Source of the DNA: Rufibacter psychrotolerans
GTDB lineage: Bacteria; Bacteroidota; Bacteroidia; Cytophagales; Hymenobacteraceae
Reading direction: 5' to 3'
NCBI RefSeq assembly: GCF_016924645.1
Contig: NZ_JAFFJV010000006.1
Location: 124,001-188,000 of the forward strand
DNA length: 64,000 nt
Shown here: positions 41,453 to 51,510 of the stretch, piece by piece
How positions within the stretch are numbered: the first letter of the stretch is position 1
Layout: every line of letters starts with the position of its first letter
Notes under the pieces: model-generated
Databases searched by the model: none
The model's input: only the letters and a program-made list of their open reading frames with translations
What the model was told of the DNA's origin: nothing
Position numbers and translations under genes: made by a program

Positions 41453-44400
41453 ATGAAGAAACATGTACTTTCCCCGAAAGTTCAGGTGGTGCTTCTGGCG
41501 TGGCTGCTCCTGTGGGTACAGCCACTCTTTGCGCAATACACCTGGACCCAGCCCGCCCACCTCAACGCCGGGCTGCCCCCTTCCATCAAAGTCTTCTATT
41601 CTGAGACCCCTGCCGCCCCGGGCGTAACGCCGCTCAAGATGTACTACGCCCTGGTAGACCTGAATGACCCCAACATGGAGTTCAAGGCGGTTTACGGCGG
41701 CGGCACCGGCGTGAGTTCCGGCAAAACCCCCGATGCCTGGGCTGCCCTGGAGAAAGACCCGGTGTATGCTGTGATCAACGGCGGTTTCTTTAACACCACT
41801 ACCTATGAGGCTCTGGGTGCCGCTGTGCAGGATGGCAAGATTCTGGCCATCAATGCCAAGTCCTCGGGCGCCAATTATCCCACCCGCAGTGCTTTTGGCG
41901 TGCTGCCCGGCAACATCGCCGACATTGCCTGGATTTACCACGTGGGCGCGGCCAACACCATGTACCAATACCCCAACCCCAACCCGGTAAACCAACTAAC
42001 CCGGCAGCCCACCGCTACCTACCCCGAGGGAGCGGCCCTGTGGCCGGCTTCTACCGCCATTGGCGCGGGGCCAGTGCTGGTGCACAACGGCGTAAAACGG
42101 ATGACCAAAGACGAGGAGCTCATGTGGGCCAGCGGTGATAACCGCGAACCCCGCTCTGCCATTGGCCGCACCGCTGACAACAAAGTAATCCTGATGGTGG
42201 TGGAAGGCCGCAACGACGGGATCAGTGCCGGACTTACCCTGCCTCAAATGGCCGATGTGCTGGTAAGTATTGGTGCCCAGGAAGCCATGAACCTGGACGG
42301 CGGCGGTTCCTCGGCTCTTACCATTCAAGGGAAGAACACCATCCGCCCGTCCGATGCCGGTTTGCAGCGGGCCGTACCCACGGCTCTGATCCTGAAACGC
42401 CGCACGCACGTCTATGACACCGATAACACGACTCTTTACACGGAGCGCGGTGCCTGGTCTGAGTCTTCCAATACGGGTTTCTACGGCACCTCTAAAGCCA
42501 GAGTCCTGGCCACTGGAGACGGTTCCAGTTACGCCTCTTACAAATTGAAAGGCATATCGGCGGGCCGGTATGAGTTGAGTGCCTGGTGGGTAGCCGCCAG
42601 CAATAGAAGCACCAATACGCCTTACATCATTTACCGCACTGGCGGAGCCGCTCCAGACACCGTACGTGTGAACCAGACCGTGAACGGCAGCAAATTCAAC
42701 GTGCTGGGTACGTTTGACCTGGGGCCTAACGACTCGGTGGTGATCAGCAACCAGGCCTCAGGACAGTTTGTTTCCGCCGATGCCCTTTCTCTGGTGAAAG
42801 TAGGGGAGAGCATGCCCGCTATAGCCTTCTCTAACGGAACCGAGCTGGAGGAAGTAGTGCAGGACCGCACCAGTTCTTTTGACCTACTGCTCACCAGCCC
42901 TAACTCCGGGTTTACGGTGCAGAAACTGCGTATTTTCAAGAAAGTAGGCGATAATCCCGAGCAACAGGTGGGCGGTGACATTCCGCTGAACGGCAGTTAC
43001 AGCCATACCTATAACTTCAGCTACGCAGCCTCTGACCCGCTGGGGCCGGTGTATTTCCGGTTTGAGCTGGAAGACAGCTTCGGGCGCACCGTGTCTAAGA
43101 GCTTTGAGTACCGGGTGGTGTCGCTCACGCAGGTGGTGTTCAAAGGCGGCAAAGAATCTGGTCGGCACGCTTACGGGCAGCCACTAAACCTGGATCTTAG
43201 CCTGGAGACCCGCGTGCAGGACATCAACCTGAAAGAGCTGAAGGTGTTTAAATCGGTGGATGGTGGTTCTGAGCAGCAGTTGGGTAGCACCATCGCCCTG
43301 AACGCCCAGCCGCAGCAGGACTATACCTTCACCCACAAATTGGAAGACGCAGTCAACAGCAAAGTGAACTTCCGGTTTGAGGTGACCGATGTGCGCAACA
43401 CCAGCGCCAGCCGTACTTACCAGGTGAAAGTGATGCCTGCCCGCGGTGATTTCCGATTGGCCGTAATCAGTGACCTGAACTCAGGTTTTGGATCGGTGAC
43501 CTATGAGTGGCAGGTAGACAGCATCATGCAACGGATTCCGCGCCTGTGGCAACCCGACATGGTAGTAGCCGGCGGAGACATGATTGCCGGACAATCGGCC
43601 TCTTTGAACGCCACGCAGGTGGCCAACATGTGGAACGGTTTCGATAACAAAGTGGCCAAACCATTAAGGGAAGCCGGTATTCCGTTCGCGTTTACCATGG
43701 GCAACCATGACGCGGCGGCCGGTATGCCCGTTGACCGCCAGGAGGCCCTCAACTACTGGAGAAAGCCCGGTAATTTCCCTAACTGGCACCCGGTAGACAC
43801 TACTAATTACCCCTTCTACTTCTCCTACAAACCCACCGCTAACTCAGACATTTTCTTTGTGTCCTGGGAGGCCAGCAGCGCCAACATCAGCAATGAGCAA
43901 CTGGCGTGGGTGCGGGCGCAGTTCACTAGTCCCGAAGCCAAAGCCGCTAAGTTCCGCTTCCTGGTGGGCCACTTGCCGCTGTACGGCGTGGCACAGGAGT
44001 ACAACTCTGCCGGCAACATTCTGAATAACGCGGCCGCCCTGCAGGCCATGATGGAAGAACTGGATGTGCACACCTACATCAGCGGGCACCACCACGCGTA
44101 TTACCCGGGCAAGCACGGTGGCGTGGAGTTCATGAACGCCGGAGCTGCCGGTTCGGGTCCGCGCAAGTACCTGGGGTATGATGCCGTGGCACCTAATACG
44201 GTCACGTTGATGGACGTTTTCCTGGAGCAGGACACCATCATCTACACCACCTTTGAGATCAAACACCCCGATGCCGATGCCATGCCGGTGTTCAATGAGA
44301 AGAGCCTGCCCGAGGTAATAGTAGGCGCCAACGGCCACCTGATCCGGCGCGATGTGCCCATCAGCGGAGCCGCCGTAGGAGCGCTTTCTTCTTACAACAA

Positions 44401-46948
44401 GCGCAAGACCACGGTAGGGCAAGCCACCGGTACGGTAGAAGCCGTGGAAGTGGGCAACGATATCCGATTTGTGGGCTCGTTCAGCGGCTTGAAAGGAGCC
44501 ATTTTACCCGAGAAAACCGCTGTTGCCTTGTACCAGGGGCTTTACCCGGAAGAAGGTACCCTGAAGCTCGCCATGAAGGTAGAATCTACCGATGGCCGCA
44601 CCGGCACCTTTACCGGCAGCCTGCCCGCAGATTTTGCCGTGAAAGAACTCATGAGCATGGGTGCCTTCTACGTCCTCATCAAAACCGATTCCCTGCCCGA
44701 AGGCGAGGTGCGTACCCAACTCTACAAACCTGCTAACGCCGCTCCGGCAACGGCTGTGATTACCTCACATGATGCCAACACCGTGTATCCGGTACGGAAT
44801 ATCAAAGGCTTCTTCTCTGTGAAATGGAACGCTGAGGCAGATGCCGAACGGAACACCGTGACCTACACCTACCAATTGGCCAAAGATGCTCAGTTCAACC
44901 AACTGCTGCTGCACAAGCCGGTTGGCCTCAACGCTGAGTACAGCGTGCCGCAGGAAGAATGGTTTGCCTTGTTAGGCTATGCCCCGGCAAACCAAGCCGT
45001 GACGTTCTACCACCGCGTGATTGCCTCAGACGGGAAAAACGTGAGTATAAGTGCTCCCGTGGCGCTGCAACTGACCAAGAGCGATGCGCCAATCACCGGT
45101 CCAGTGGAGATTCCGGCTGCCGGCTTTGTGTATGACTGCCGCGTGAAAGACCCTGACGGGAACTGTATTGCGGCATTTGCTCCGGCCCCAACCACCAACG
45201 GTCACGGCGTGACGGTAGACCGCAAAGGCAAGGTGTGGTCTGTGGGCTATAGCCGGGGTGTGCGGGTGAACAACCCAGACGGTACGCCGTGGGAGTTCAC
45301 CAGTGACAAACTGGAGTTTTACCAGGGCAACAAATCGTACCTGCACTTCATCAATTTCAAAGGCTTGCGGGAAGAAGTGAGACTGGTAACCGGTATTGGC
45401 CTGGCCCATGACGGCAACATTCTGGTGGCCTTCAACACCATTTTGTACAAACTGGACGTGAACACCGGAGAGCCCCTGGCCCGCGTGGATACCGATATCT
45501 CCCTCACCAACCCTACCTCCGATGACAAAGGCAACATCTTCGTGACTTCGGTGACTGGGAACAAGAGCTACATTTTCAGGCAGAGCGCTACAGACCCCAC
45601 TGCGTTTGAAACCGTGGTAACCCTGGCAAACGCCACCGCGTTGCCGGCCCGCACGTCTGGCTCGGTGGCCCGCGCCTCGGCTATTTCGCCGGAGGGGAAC
45701 ACTATCTACGTGCCATATATCTCGGGCAACAAGATAGACAAGTACACCAGCCAGGACGGCCTCACCTGGACCCTGGACGAAACCATTAAAATAGTCTCAA
45801 ACTCCAAGTCCATCTTCGCGGCCAGCAACAACCGCATGTACGCCGTGGTAGACGCCAGCGGAGACCAGCCGGCCAAACTTATCTTCCGCGATGACAGCAA
45901 TCCGGCCCAGAAACTTTCCTGGACCCTGCCGCTGCCTGAAATCCACGGCACCGATCTGCGCGGCCTTACCCTGAGCCCCGGCCTGGATACGGCGTATATT
46001 GTTTCTTCAGCCGTTGGAACAGTGTACCGCTACGTGCTGCCCAGCGACGGGAACACCGGCGAAGAACCTCGGGAGCTGCGTGAGTACACCATTGCCCAGG
46101 CCAGAGAAACCGATGCCACCGGCAAGGAGATTCACGTGGGCGAGTACGTGCTGCTGCGCGGCGTAGTAGCCAGCCCCAACCTGTCAAGGGCCCATCTGGA
46201 TCTGTCGTTGATGAGCGGCGGCAAGGCGGTACAGCTTTACCGCGCCACGAAGGGGGCAAGAACCTTCGCACCGCAACTGAAAGACAGTGTGGCCGCCATT
46301 GGCGTGCTGCGGAACTACAACGGCTTGCTGCGCGTGGAGGTAGATTCCCTGTTCCTGCTCAAAGCCAACAGCGTACTGCCTGCGCAAGCCACGGTGACCG
46401 CCATTGGCGAGGAACTGGAATCTGTGCCGGTGACCATTCACCAGGCCTTCCCCGTGGATAAGAGCCAGTGGACCACCGGTCTGGGCTACCATGGTTTCGA
46501 GGTGACGTTGGAGTCTACCGCCGGGCCCATCAACCTCCTGGTACCGCCTACTTCGGTGCTTTACAACCAACCTGCCCCCAGTGGCATGCTGAAACTGGAA
46601 GGCGTGGTGCGCCAGTACAAAGACACGCCGCCGTATACCACCGGTTACTACCTGGTTCCTTTGCGGTTCAAATCTGAAATCGGGCCCAGAAACGACAAAG
46701 ACGCACTATCGGTGAAAGTATATCCGGTGCCCACTACAACCGGCACGGTGTACGTGGAGCTGCCGCAGTCGGTGCTGAAAGGTGCTTCTATTCAGGTGGT
46801 AGACCTGTTTGGCCGCGTGCTGCTGGAGAAGGGCGATTTTACCCAAAACAAAGTGGCGCTTGACCTTTCCAAACAGCAGCCCGGCACCTATCTGGTGGTA
46901 GTGAACACCGTGGATGGCAGAACCGTGCACCGCGTCATGAAAGAGTAG
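41453..46948 (+). CDS. Multidomain T9SS cargo: phosphodiester glycosidase, metallophosphoesterase, CHRD and others
   Basis: 1,831 residues. Signal peptide to about LFAQ (28). Domains in order: NAGPA-type phosphodiester glycosidase (about 60-320; VINGGFF at 107, NLDGGGSS at 280-287); golvesin/xanthan-lyase CBD-like domain (about 325-448); two Ig-like regions (about 455-665); metallophosphoesterase (about 668-950; Asp674, GNHD 750-753, His840, SGHHH 877-881); CHRD domain (about 955-1095); fibronectin-like domain; a propeller-like region (about 1225-1540); a DUF5689-like OB domain (about 1545-1750); and a C-terminal T9SS sorting domain (VKVYPVPTTTGTVYVEL to the end). It is exported and probably surface-bound. 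The pairing suggests removal of phosphate-linked sugars from polymers, but the substrate is inference. It is monocistronic. Confidence 0.88.
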   Translation: MKKHVLSPKVQVVLLAWLLLWVQPLFAQYTWTQPAHLNAGLPPSIKVFYSETPAAPGVTPLKMYYALVDLNDPNMEFKAVYGGGTGVSSGKTPDAWAALEKDPVYAVINGGFFNTTTYEALGAAVQDGKILAINAKSSGANYPTRSAFGVLPGNIADIAWIYHVGAANTMYQYPNPNPVNQLTRQPTATYPEGAALWPASTAIGAGPVLVHNGVKRMTKDEELMWASGDNREPRSAIGRTADNKVILMVVEGRNDGISAGLTLPQMADVLVSIGAQEAMNLDGGGSSALTIQGKNTIRPSDAGLQRAVPTALILKRRTHVYDTDNTTLYTERGAWSESSNTGFYGTSKARVLATGDGSSYASYKLKGISAGRYELSAWWVAASNRSTNTPYIIYRTGGAAPDTVRVNQTVNGSKFNVLGTFDLGPNDSVVISNQASGQFVSADALSLVKVGESMPAIAFSNGTELEEVVQDRTSSFDLLLTSPNSGFTVQKLRIFKKVGDNPEQQVGGDIPLNGSYSHTYNFSYAASDPLGPVYFRFELEDSFGRTVSKSFEYRVVSLTQVVFKGGKESGRHAYGQPLNLDLSLETRVQDINLKELKVFKSVDGGSEQQLGSTIALNAQPQQDYTFTHKLEDAVNSKVNFRFEVTDVRNTSASRTYQVKVMPARGDFRLAVISDLNSGFGSVTYEWQVDSIMQRIPRLWQPDMVVAGGDMIAGQSASLNATQVANMWNGFDNKVAKPLREAGIPFAFTMGNHDAAAGMPVDRQEALNYWRKPGNFPNWHPVDTTNYPFYFSYKPTANSDIFFVSWEASSANISNEQLAWVRAQFTSPEAKAAKFRFLVGHLPLYGVAQEYNSAGNILNNAAALQAMMEELDVHTYISGHHHAYYPGKHGGVEFMNAGAAGSGPRKYLGYDAVAPNTVTLMDVFLEQDTIIYTTFEIKHPDADAMPVFNEKSLPEVIVGANGHLIRRDVPISGAAVGALSSYNKRKTTVGQATGTVEAVEVGNDIRFVGSFSGLKGAILPEKTAVALYQGLYPEEGTLKLAMKVESTDGRTGTFTGSLPADFAVKELMSMGAFYVLIKTDSLPEGEVRTQLYKPANAAPATAVITSHDANTVYPVRNIKGFFSVKWNAEADAERNTVTYTYQLAKDAQFNQLLLHKPVGLNAEYSVPQEEWFALLGYAPANQAVTFYHRVIASDGKNVSISAPVALQLTKSDAPITGPVEIPAAGFVYDCRVKDPDGNCIAAFAPAPTTNGHGVTVDRKGKVWSVGYSRGVRVNNPDGTPWEFTSDKLEFYQGNKSYLHFINFKGLREEVRLVTGIGLAHDGNILVAFNTILYKLDVNTGEPLARVDTDISLTNPTSDDKGNIFVTSVTGNKSYIFRQSATDPTAFETVVTLANATALPARTSGSVARASAISPEGNTIYVPYISGNKIDKYTSQDGLTWTLDETIKIVSNSKSIFAASNNRMYAVVDASGDQPAKLIFRDDSNPAQKLSWTLPLPEIHGTDLRGLTLSPGLDTAYIVSSAVGTVYRYVLPSDGNTGEEPRELREYTIAQARETDATGKEIHVGEYVLLRGVVASPNLSRAHLDLSLMSGGKAVQLYRATKGARTFAPQLKDSVAAIGVLRNYNGLLRVEVDSLFLLKANSVLPAQATVTAIGEELESVPVTIHQAFPVDKSQWTTGLGYHGFEVTLESTAGPINLLVPPTSVLYNQPAPSGMLKLEGVVRQYKDTPPYTTGYYLVPLRFKSEIGPRNDKDALSVKVYPVPTTTGTVYVELPQSVLKGASIQVVDLFGRVLLEKGDFTQNKVALDLSKQQPGTYLVVVNTVDGRTVHRVMKE

Positions 46949-46966
46949 CGCTGGTTTAGGTTAAAC

Positions 46967-47005
46967 GGCGTTTTTGGGCTGTTTTGCTCAAAGTGCCTTT
47001 GAAAT
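46967..47005. repeat. Dispersed palindrome copy
   Basis: GGCGTTTTTGGGCTGTTTTG, CTCAAAGTGCCTTTGAAAT; 18 nt after the stop codon. Confidence 0.65.
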
Positions 47006-47012
47006 ACCCACA

Positions 47013-47047
47013 CAAAAGAGGCTCCCCGTGGGAGTCTCTTTTGTTTT
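47013..47047 (+). terminator. Intrinsic terminator after the 1,831-residue protein gene
   Basis: CAAAAGAG(G)CTCCC / GGGAG(T)CTCTTTTG, 3-nt loop, followed by TTTT. Confidence 0.85.
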
Positions 47048-47212
47048 AAGCAATCCTCAAAAATTTCAGGAACAGGAGGCAACCGCATCGGGTCTTCGTA
47101 TGGGAATGCAAATTGGCCAGGATAGATTTCCCTCTGAGAAAAAAGCTGGGGCACCAAGCAGCCTTTTGGCCCATTTAGGCATCTTCTGATTAAAGCCCCC
47201 CATTGACACGCT

Positions 47213-47560
47213 ATGAAAACTCTGTACACCTTCTGTCTGCTCTGCCTTGTGGCGCTTACTTCCTGTGAAGAAGAACCGGAGGAGCGGACCTGCCTGGTGG
47301 CGAACCCGGTGCAGAACATGGGGTGGCTGCGCACGCGTGTACAGGGCTTGCAGCAGTCTGAGTACTGCCAGTTTGTAAAGGTGGGCACCCTGCAGGGCAG
47401 CACCGTTTATGTGCTGGGCAACTGCGCCGCCGGCATCAACTCCATAGACTCGGTGTTTGACTGTGACGGCAACCTGCTTTGTTACGGCGGCGATGAAACC
47501 TGCCCCAATTTCTCAAAAGAGGTCAAAAACCTGAAAACCATCTGGACGAACGGCAAGTGA
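47213..47560 (+). CDS. Small cysteine-rich lipoprotein, unknown
   Basis: 115 residues. Lipobox Cys18 (ALTSC) then an acidic EEEPEE run. Six further cysteines (RTCLV, YCQF, GNCAAG, FDCDG, LLCYG, ETCPN) probably form disulfides in a small beta-rich domain. No enzyme motif. Bacteroidota genomes hold many such small lipoproteins, and I do not recognise a named family. Convergent with asd, sharing a two-way terminator. Confidence 0.78.
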   Translation: MKTLYTFCLLCLVALTSCEEEPEERTCLVANPVQNMGWLRTRVQGLQQSEYCQFVKVGTLQGSTVYVLGNCAAGINSIDSVFDCDGNLLCYGGDETCPNFSKEVKNLKTIWTNGK

Positions 47561-47599
47561 CTCCGAGCTTCACCCGAAGCCATTTTTATATAGAAGTAA

Positions 47600-47630
47600 A
47601 AAGGCCACCCGCAGGGGTGGCCTTTCTGTT
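47600..47630. terminator. Bidirectional terminator between lipoprotein gene and asd
   Basis: AAAGGCCACCC / GGGTGGCCTTT (47600-47610, 47615-47625), loop GCAG, A and T runs on both sides. Confidence 0.9.
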
Positions 47631-47656
47631 TATGGGCTGAATTGGCTAAAACTAAA

Positions 47657-48646
47657 CTAAACCAGTTTGTTTTCTACCAGGTATTCGGCGATCTGAACGG
47701 CATTGGTGGCGGCGCCTTTGCGCAGGTTATCGGCCACAATCCACATATTGAGGGTTTTGTCCTGGGTTTCGTCCATCCGGATGCGGCCTACCAGTACCTC
47801 GTCTTTGCCGTGGGCGTCCTTCGGCATGGGGTATTGCAGGTTGGCTACGTCGTCAACCACCACTACGCCGGGAGTTTCGTGCAGCAGGCGGTACACTTCG
47901 TCTAAGGTGAAGTCTTTCTCAAACTCCACGTTCACAGATTCTGAGTGCCCGCCAATTACCGGAATACGCACGGTGGTAGCCGTTACTCTGATAGAGTCGT
48001 CGCCCATGATTTTCTTGGTCTCGTTCACCATCTTCATTTCCTCCTTGGTGTATCCGTTCTCGGTGAACACATCAATGTGCGGAATCACGTTCAGGTCAAT
48101 GGGGTAGGCGTACGCCTTCTCGCCGTCCACGCCCGCGCGCTCGTTCATGAGCTGGTCCACGGCTTTCTTGCCGGTGCCGGTCACCGACTGGTACGTGCTC
48201 ACCACAATGCGCTTGATCTTGAGGGCCTGGTGCAGTTTGTTCAGGGCCACCACCATCTGGATGGTAGAGCAGTTGGGGTTGGCAATGATCTTATCTTCAG
48301 GGGTCAGTTCAGCGGCGTTGATCTCGGGCACCACCAGTTTCTTGGTGGGGTCCATGCGCCAGGCCGAAGAGTTGTCTACCACGGTGGTGCCGGCTTCGGC
48401 AAACTTGGGAGCCATCTCCTTGCTTACGCTGCCGCCCGCCGAGAAAATGGCGATCTGCGGTTTCTGGGCAATGGCGTCTTCCATGCCAATGACGGTGTAT
48501 TCCTTGCCCTGGAACTCCATCTTCTGGCCCACCGATCTTTCAGAGGCCACTAACAACAATTCGTCTACCGGGAAGTTACGCTCCGCCAGGACCTTCAGCA
48601 TTTCGCCACCCACTAGGCCGGTGGCGCCTACTACAGCTACTTTCAT
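47657..48646 (-). CDS. asd: Aspartate-semialdehyde dehydrogenase
   Basis: 329 residues from the ATG at 48646 (MKVAVVGATGLVGGEML); a longer in-frame start would include a palindrome copy and is rejected. NADP-binding GATGLVGG at 7-14, catalytic Cys126 in NPNCSTIQ, and the GGHSESVN motif carrying the active-site His. Reduces aspartyl phosphate to aspartate semialdehyde for lysine/diaminopimelate, threonine and methionine synthesis. Monocistronic. Confidence 0.96.
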   Translation of the reverse strand: MKVAVVGATGLVGGEMLKVLAERNFPVDELLLVASERSVGQKMEFQGKEYTVIGMEDAIAQKPQIAIFSAGGSVSKEMAPKFAEAGTTVVDNSSAWRMDPTKKLVVPEINAAELTPEDKIIANPNCSTIQMVVALNKLHQALKIKRIVVSTYQSVTGTGKKAVDQLMNERAGVDGEKAYAYPIDLNVIPHIDVFTENGYTKEEMKMVNETKKIMGDDSIRVTATTVRIPVIGGHSESVNVEFEKDFTLDEVYRLLHETPGVVVVDDVANLQYPMPKDAHGKDEVLVGRIRMDETQDKTLNMWIVADNLRKGAATNAVQIAEYLVENKLV

Positions 48647-48723
48647 GTAAAGGTTAATAAATGAGTTATGTATACATCCGGGGAAGAACGAGTGGGGTAG
48701 CTTTCTCCGGAAAAACCGGGCCC

Positions 48724-48768
48724 GGCTGTTTTTTGCTTCTTTTCTGAGAATCAGGCAGAAAACAGAGC
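48724..48768. repeat. Dispersed palindrome copy
   Basis: GGCTGTTTTTTGC, TTCTTTTCTGAGAATCAG, GCAGAAAACAGAGC; between divergent asd and the lamin-tail gene, a 5' location for both. Confidence 0.75.
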
Positions 48769-48822
48769 GGGCCGGTTGCAAAGTAAGCCAACTTTTTACG
48801 ATAATTAAAGTACAGGCTACTC

Positions 48823-51390
48823 ATGAGGCAACTCTTTCTTGCTTTTCTTCTATGGTTTGTCAATTTAACTGCCCTACAGGCCCAGGTGCAGGAAACATTC
48901 TCAGACGGAGACTTCTCGCAAGCGCCTGTGTGGCAAGGTGATGCCGCCCAATTTCAGGTGAACGCTGCCGGCCAGCTGCAGAGCCGAGGCCCGGCGGTGA
49001 GCGGTACCACGCTGCACCTGGCCACCCCCAACCAGCTGGCCGCAGGGGCCGAGTGGGAGTTCTACGTGCAGCTCGGCTTCGCCACCTCCTCCAGCAATTA
49101 CGCCGAGGTGCACTTAATCGCAGACCAGCCAGACCTGAAAGGAACGGGCCGCGGATATTTCGTGCGCCTGGGCGGGACCGAGGACGAGGTAAGCCTGTAC
49201 CGGAAAGACGGCGTCAGTGCGGCGAAGATCATCAACGGACCCGACCAAACCCTTGCCGGCGCTGACCACAAGCTGTGGGTGCGGGTGAGGCGCTCCCCCA
49301 CCCACCACTGGACCCTGGAGGTAGACGCCTCGGGTACCCGCAGCGGGTATGCGGTGCAGGGCACCGTACAGGATGGGCGCTACACCAGTTCAGCCTTCGT
49401 GGGCGTGTTGTTCCGGTATTCGCAGGCCAATGCCCACCGCTTTTACTTTGATGATTTTACGGTGAAGGACGTGGCGGCTCCGGCCTTGCTTACCACCAAA
49501 GCCCTGCACGCCCGGGCCGTGGAGCTCACTTTCTCCGAGCCCTTGGCGCAGGCCGAGGCCCTGCAGCCCAACAACTACCGCCTCAATGGAACGCTGCTGC
49601 CCAGCCAGGTGGAGTGGCAGGCATCCGCCCCGCACGTGGTAAGGCTCCAGTTTGCCCAGGAGTTTACCGCCGGCGAAAACCGGTTGGAAGTCCTGCGGCT
49701 CTCTGATCAGGACGGAAACGTGGCCCCGCCCCAGACCAGCACTTTCCAGTATGCCCCGTTGGCCCAGCGGGGCGACGTGAAGATCACCGAGATCTACGCC
49801 GATGTAAACCCCTTGCAGGACCTGCCGCCGGCCGAGTTCTTTGAGCTGTATAACGCAAGCGACAAAGCCTTGAACCTGCAGGGCTGGACGTATTCAGACG
49901 CCACCGCCGCCTCGGGCACCTTCCCGGCCTACGTGCTCAGGCCCGGCGCGTACCTGATTGTGTGTGCCGCCGCAGACACCGCGCGCTACCGGCTATATGG
50001 TCCGGTGGTGGGGCTCTCAGCCTTCCCCTCCCTCAACGACAGCGGCGATGAGGTAGAACTGTTCAACGCCGAAGGGCAATTGATAGACGCGGTGGCCTAC
50101 AGCAACACCTGGTACCAGGACAACGCCAAACGCGAAGGCGGCTGGAGCCTGGAACTGACCAACGTAACCAGCCGGTGCGCGGGTGCCTCGCAGTGGAAAG
50201 CCTCGGGGCATCCGCGGGGCGGCACTCCCGGGCAACCCAACTCGGTGCAGGAGACGGACTGGGAGGCGCCCGTCTTGCGGCAGGTAACGGCGCTTTCGGC
50301 CACCCGGCTGGTGCTGCAGTTCAGTGAGCCCCTGGACAGCGCCGAAGCCCGGCAGCCGCACCTTTACTCGGTTTCGGGCGGTGGGGCGGTGCAGCAGGTA
50401 CGCGTGGCGGCGGGGCTCACCGAAGTGGAGCTGTTACTGGCCACGCCCCTGCAGGAGAATCAGCGCTACACGGTTTCGGTACAGAACGTGGTGGACTGTG
50501 CCGGCAATGTGGCCCCGGCGCAAGAGCAGCCGGTGATACTGCCGGCCGCCCCGCAGAAGGGCGATGTGGTCATCAATGAAATTCTGTTTAACCCGCGGCC
50601 CGGCGGGGTAGACTTTGTGGAGGTGGTGAACCGGTCTTCCAAGTACCTGAACCTGCAGGGCTGGAAACTGGCCAACCGGTTGGCTGCGGGAGTGGCCAAC
50701 CGGCGCGAGATTACCCGTCAGCCGCTGCTCCTGGCGCCGGGGGAGTACCTGGTGTTCACCCCAGACGCGGCGGTGCTGCACCAGGAGTACCCCTTGGGCC
50801 GTGCCGAAAGGTTTGTGGAAGTGTCGGCTTTGCCGTCTTACCCAGACGAGGCAGGGGCGGTGCTGGTGCTGCTGCCCAATGACTCCCTCATGGACGAGGT
50901 GCGGTACCAAAGCAGCCAGCACTTCAGGCTAATTTCTGAGGCGGAGGGAATCTCGCTGGAGCGGATGGTGCTGGGGGGCCCTTCCACGGCGGAGAATTTC
51001 CATTCGGCCGCTACCCAGGTCAGCGCCACGCCCGGGTATGAAAATTCGCAGGCGCAGCAGGTGGGCGTGGCCTCCCGCACCCTTACCCTGCAGCCCAGGA
51101 TTATCACCCCAGACGGCGACGGAAAAGATGATGCCCTGCTGCTGCAGTTCAACCTGCCCCAGCCGGGGTTTGTGGCCACCGTCACCATCTTTGACGCCAA
51201 CGGGCGCCACATCCGTAAAGTCTCGGCCAACACCCTCTTAGGCGCAGACAGCGTCTTGCAGTGGGACGGCCTAACCGATGCCGGGGCCAAGGCGGCTGTT
51301 GGCTACTATGTGGTGCTGGTAGACCTGTTTAACCTGCAGGGCAAACGCGAGGTGCTCAAGGAAACCGTGGTGGTGGGCGGCCGTTTTTAG
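48823..51390 (+). CDS. Secreted lamin-tail-domain protein with FlgD-like C-terminal domain
   Basis: 855 residues. Signal peptide to about ALQAQ (21). A lectin-like N-terminal domain (about 25-215) is followed by a Big_5/Ig-like segment (about 220-310), lamin tail domain 1 (about 317-440, GDVKITEIYADVNP), a second Ig-like segment (about 470-575), lamin tail domain 2 (about 580-690, GDVVINEILFNPRPGGVDF) and a terminal FlgD-like domain (about 758-855, ITPDGDGKDD ... VGYYVVLVDL). Lamin tail domains in bacteria occur in secreted nucleases and surface proteins; no catalytic domain is seen here. Its closing domain resembles gliding-motility/T9SS type C-termini. The last codons overlap a palindrome copy. 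Confidence 0.88.
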   Translation: MRQLFLAFLLWFVNLTALQAQVQETFSDGDFSQAPVWQGDAAQFQVNAAGQLQSRGPAVSGTTLHLATPNQLAAGAEWEFYVQLGFATSSSNYAEVHLIADQPDLKGTGRGYFVRLGGTEDEVSLYRKDGVSAAKIINGPDQTLAGADHKLWVRVRRSPTHHWTLEVDASGTRSGYAVQGTVQDGRYTSSAFVGVLFRYSQANAHRFYFDDFTVKDVAAPALLTTKALHARAVELTFSEPLAQAEALQPNNYRLNGTLLPSQVEWQASAPHVVRLQFAQEFTAGENRLEVLRLSDQDGNVAPPQTSTFQYAPLAQRGDVKITEIYADVNPLQDLPPAEFFELYNASDKALNLQGWTYSDATAASGTFPAYVLRPGAYLIVCAAADTARYRLYGPVVGLSAFPSLNDSGDEVELFNAEGQLIDAVAYSNTWYQDNAKREGGWSLELTNVTSRCAGASQWKASGHPRGGTPGQPNSVQETDWEAPVLRQVTALSATRLVLQFSEPLDSAEARQPHLYSVSGGGAVQQVRVAAGLTEVELLLATPLQENQRYTVSVQNVVDCAGNVAPAQEQPVILPAAPQKGDVVINEILFNPRPGGVDFVEVVNRSSKYLNLQGWKLANRLAAGVANRREITRQPLLLAPGEYLVFTPDAAVLHQEYPLGRAERFVEVSALPSYPDEAGAVLVLLPNDSLMDEVRYQSSQHFRLISEAEGISLERMVLGGPSTAENFHSAATQVSATPGYENSQAQQVGVASRTLTLQPRIITPDGDGKDDALLLQFNLPQPGFVATVTIFDANGRHIRKVSANTLLGADSVLQWDGLTDAGAKAAVGYYVVLVDLFNLQGKREVLKETVVVGGRF

Positions 51391-51419
51391 CCTGTTTTTG
51401 GGAAAGTAGGCCAAAATGG
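51381..51419. repeat. Dispersed palindrome copy overlapping a stop codon
   Basis: CCGTTTTTAGCCTGTTTTTG, GGAAAGTAGGCCAAAATGG. The TAG stop of the lamin-tail gene lies inside the repeat. Confidence 0.75.
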
Positions 51420-51439
51420 ATTTTCTTTAGGCCAGGGGT

Positions 51440-51471
51440 TTTGGTAAGCCCGCGCATTTTCAGAATCTTTG
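51440..51471 (+). promoter_or_regulatory. Promoter of the TauE/SafE gene
   Basis: TTTG at 51440-51443, 20-nt spacer, AATCTTTG at 51464-51471 (one mismatch). It places transcription start near 51478 and rules out a start codon at 51469. Confidence 0.65.
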
Positions 51472-51510
51472 CGGTTTCAAAAGCCGCGGAGCCGGTGTAA
51501 TTCTGAGACG

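Noticed and set aside
48647-48781. N-terminal extension of asd
   Set aside because: Would contain a palindrome copy; the dinucleotide-binding motif begins at the second methionine (48646).
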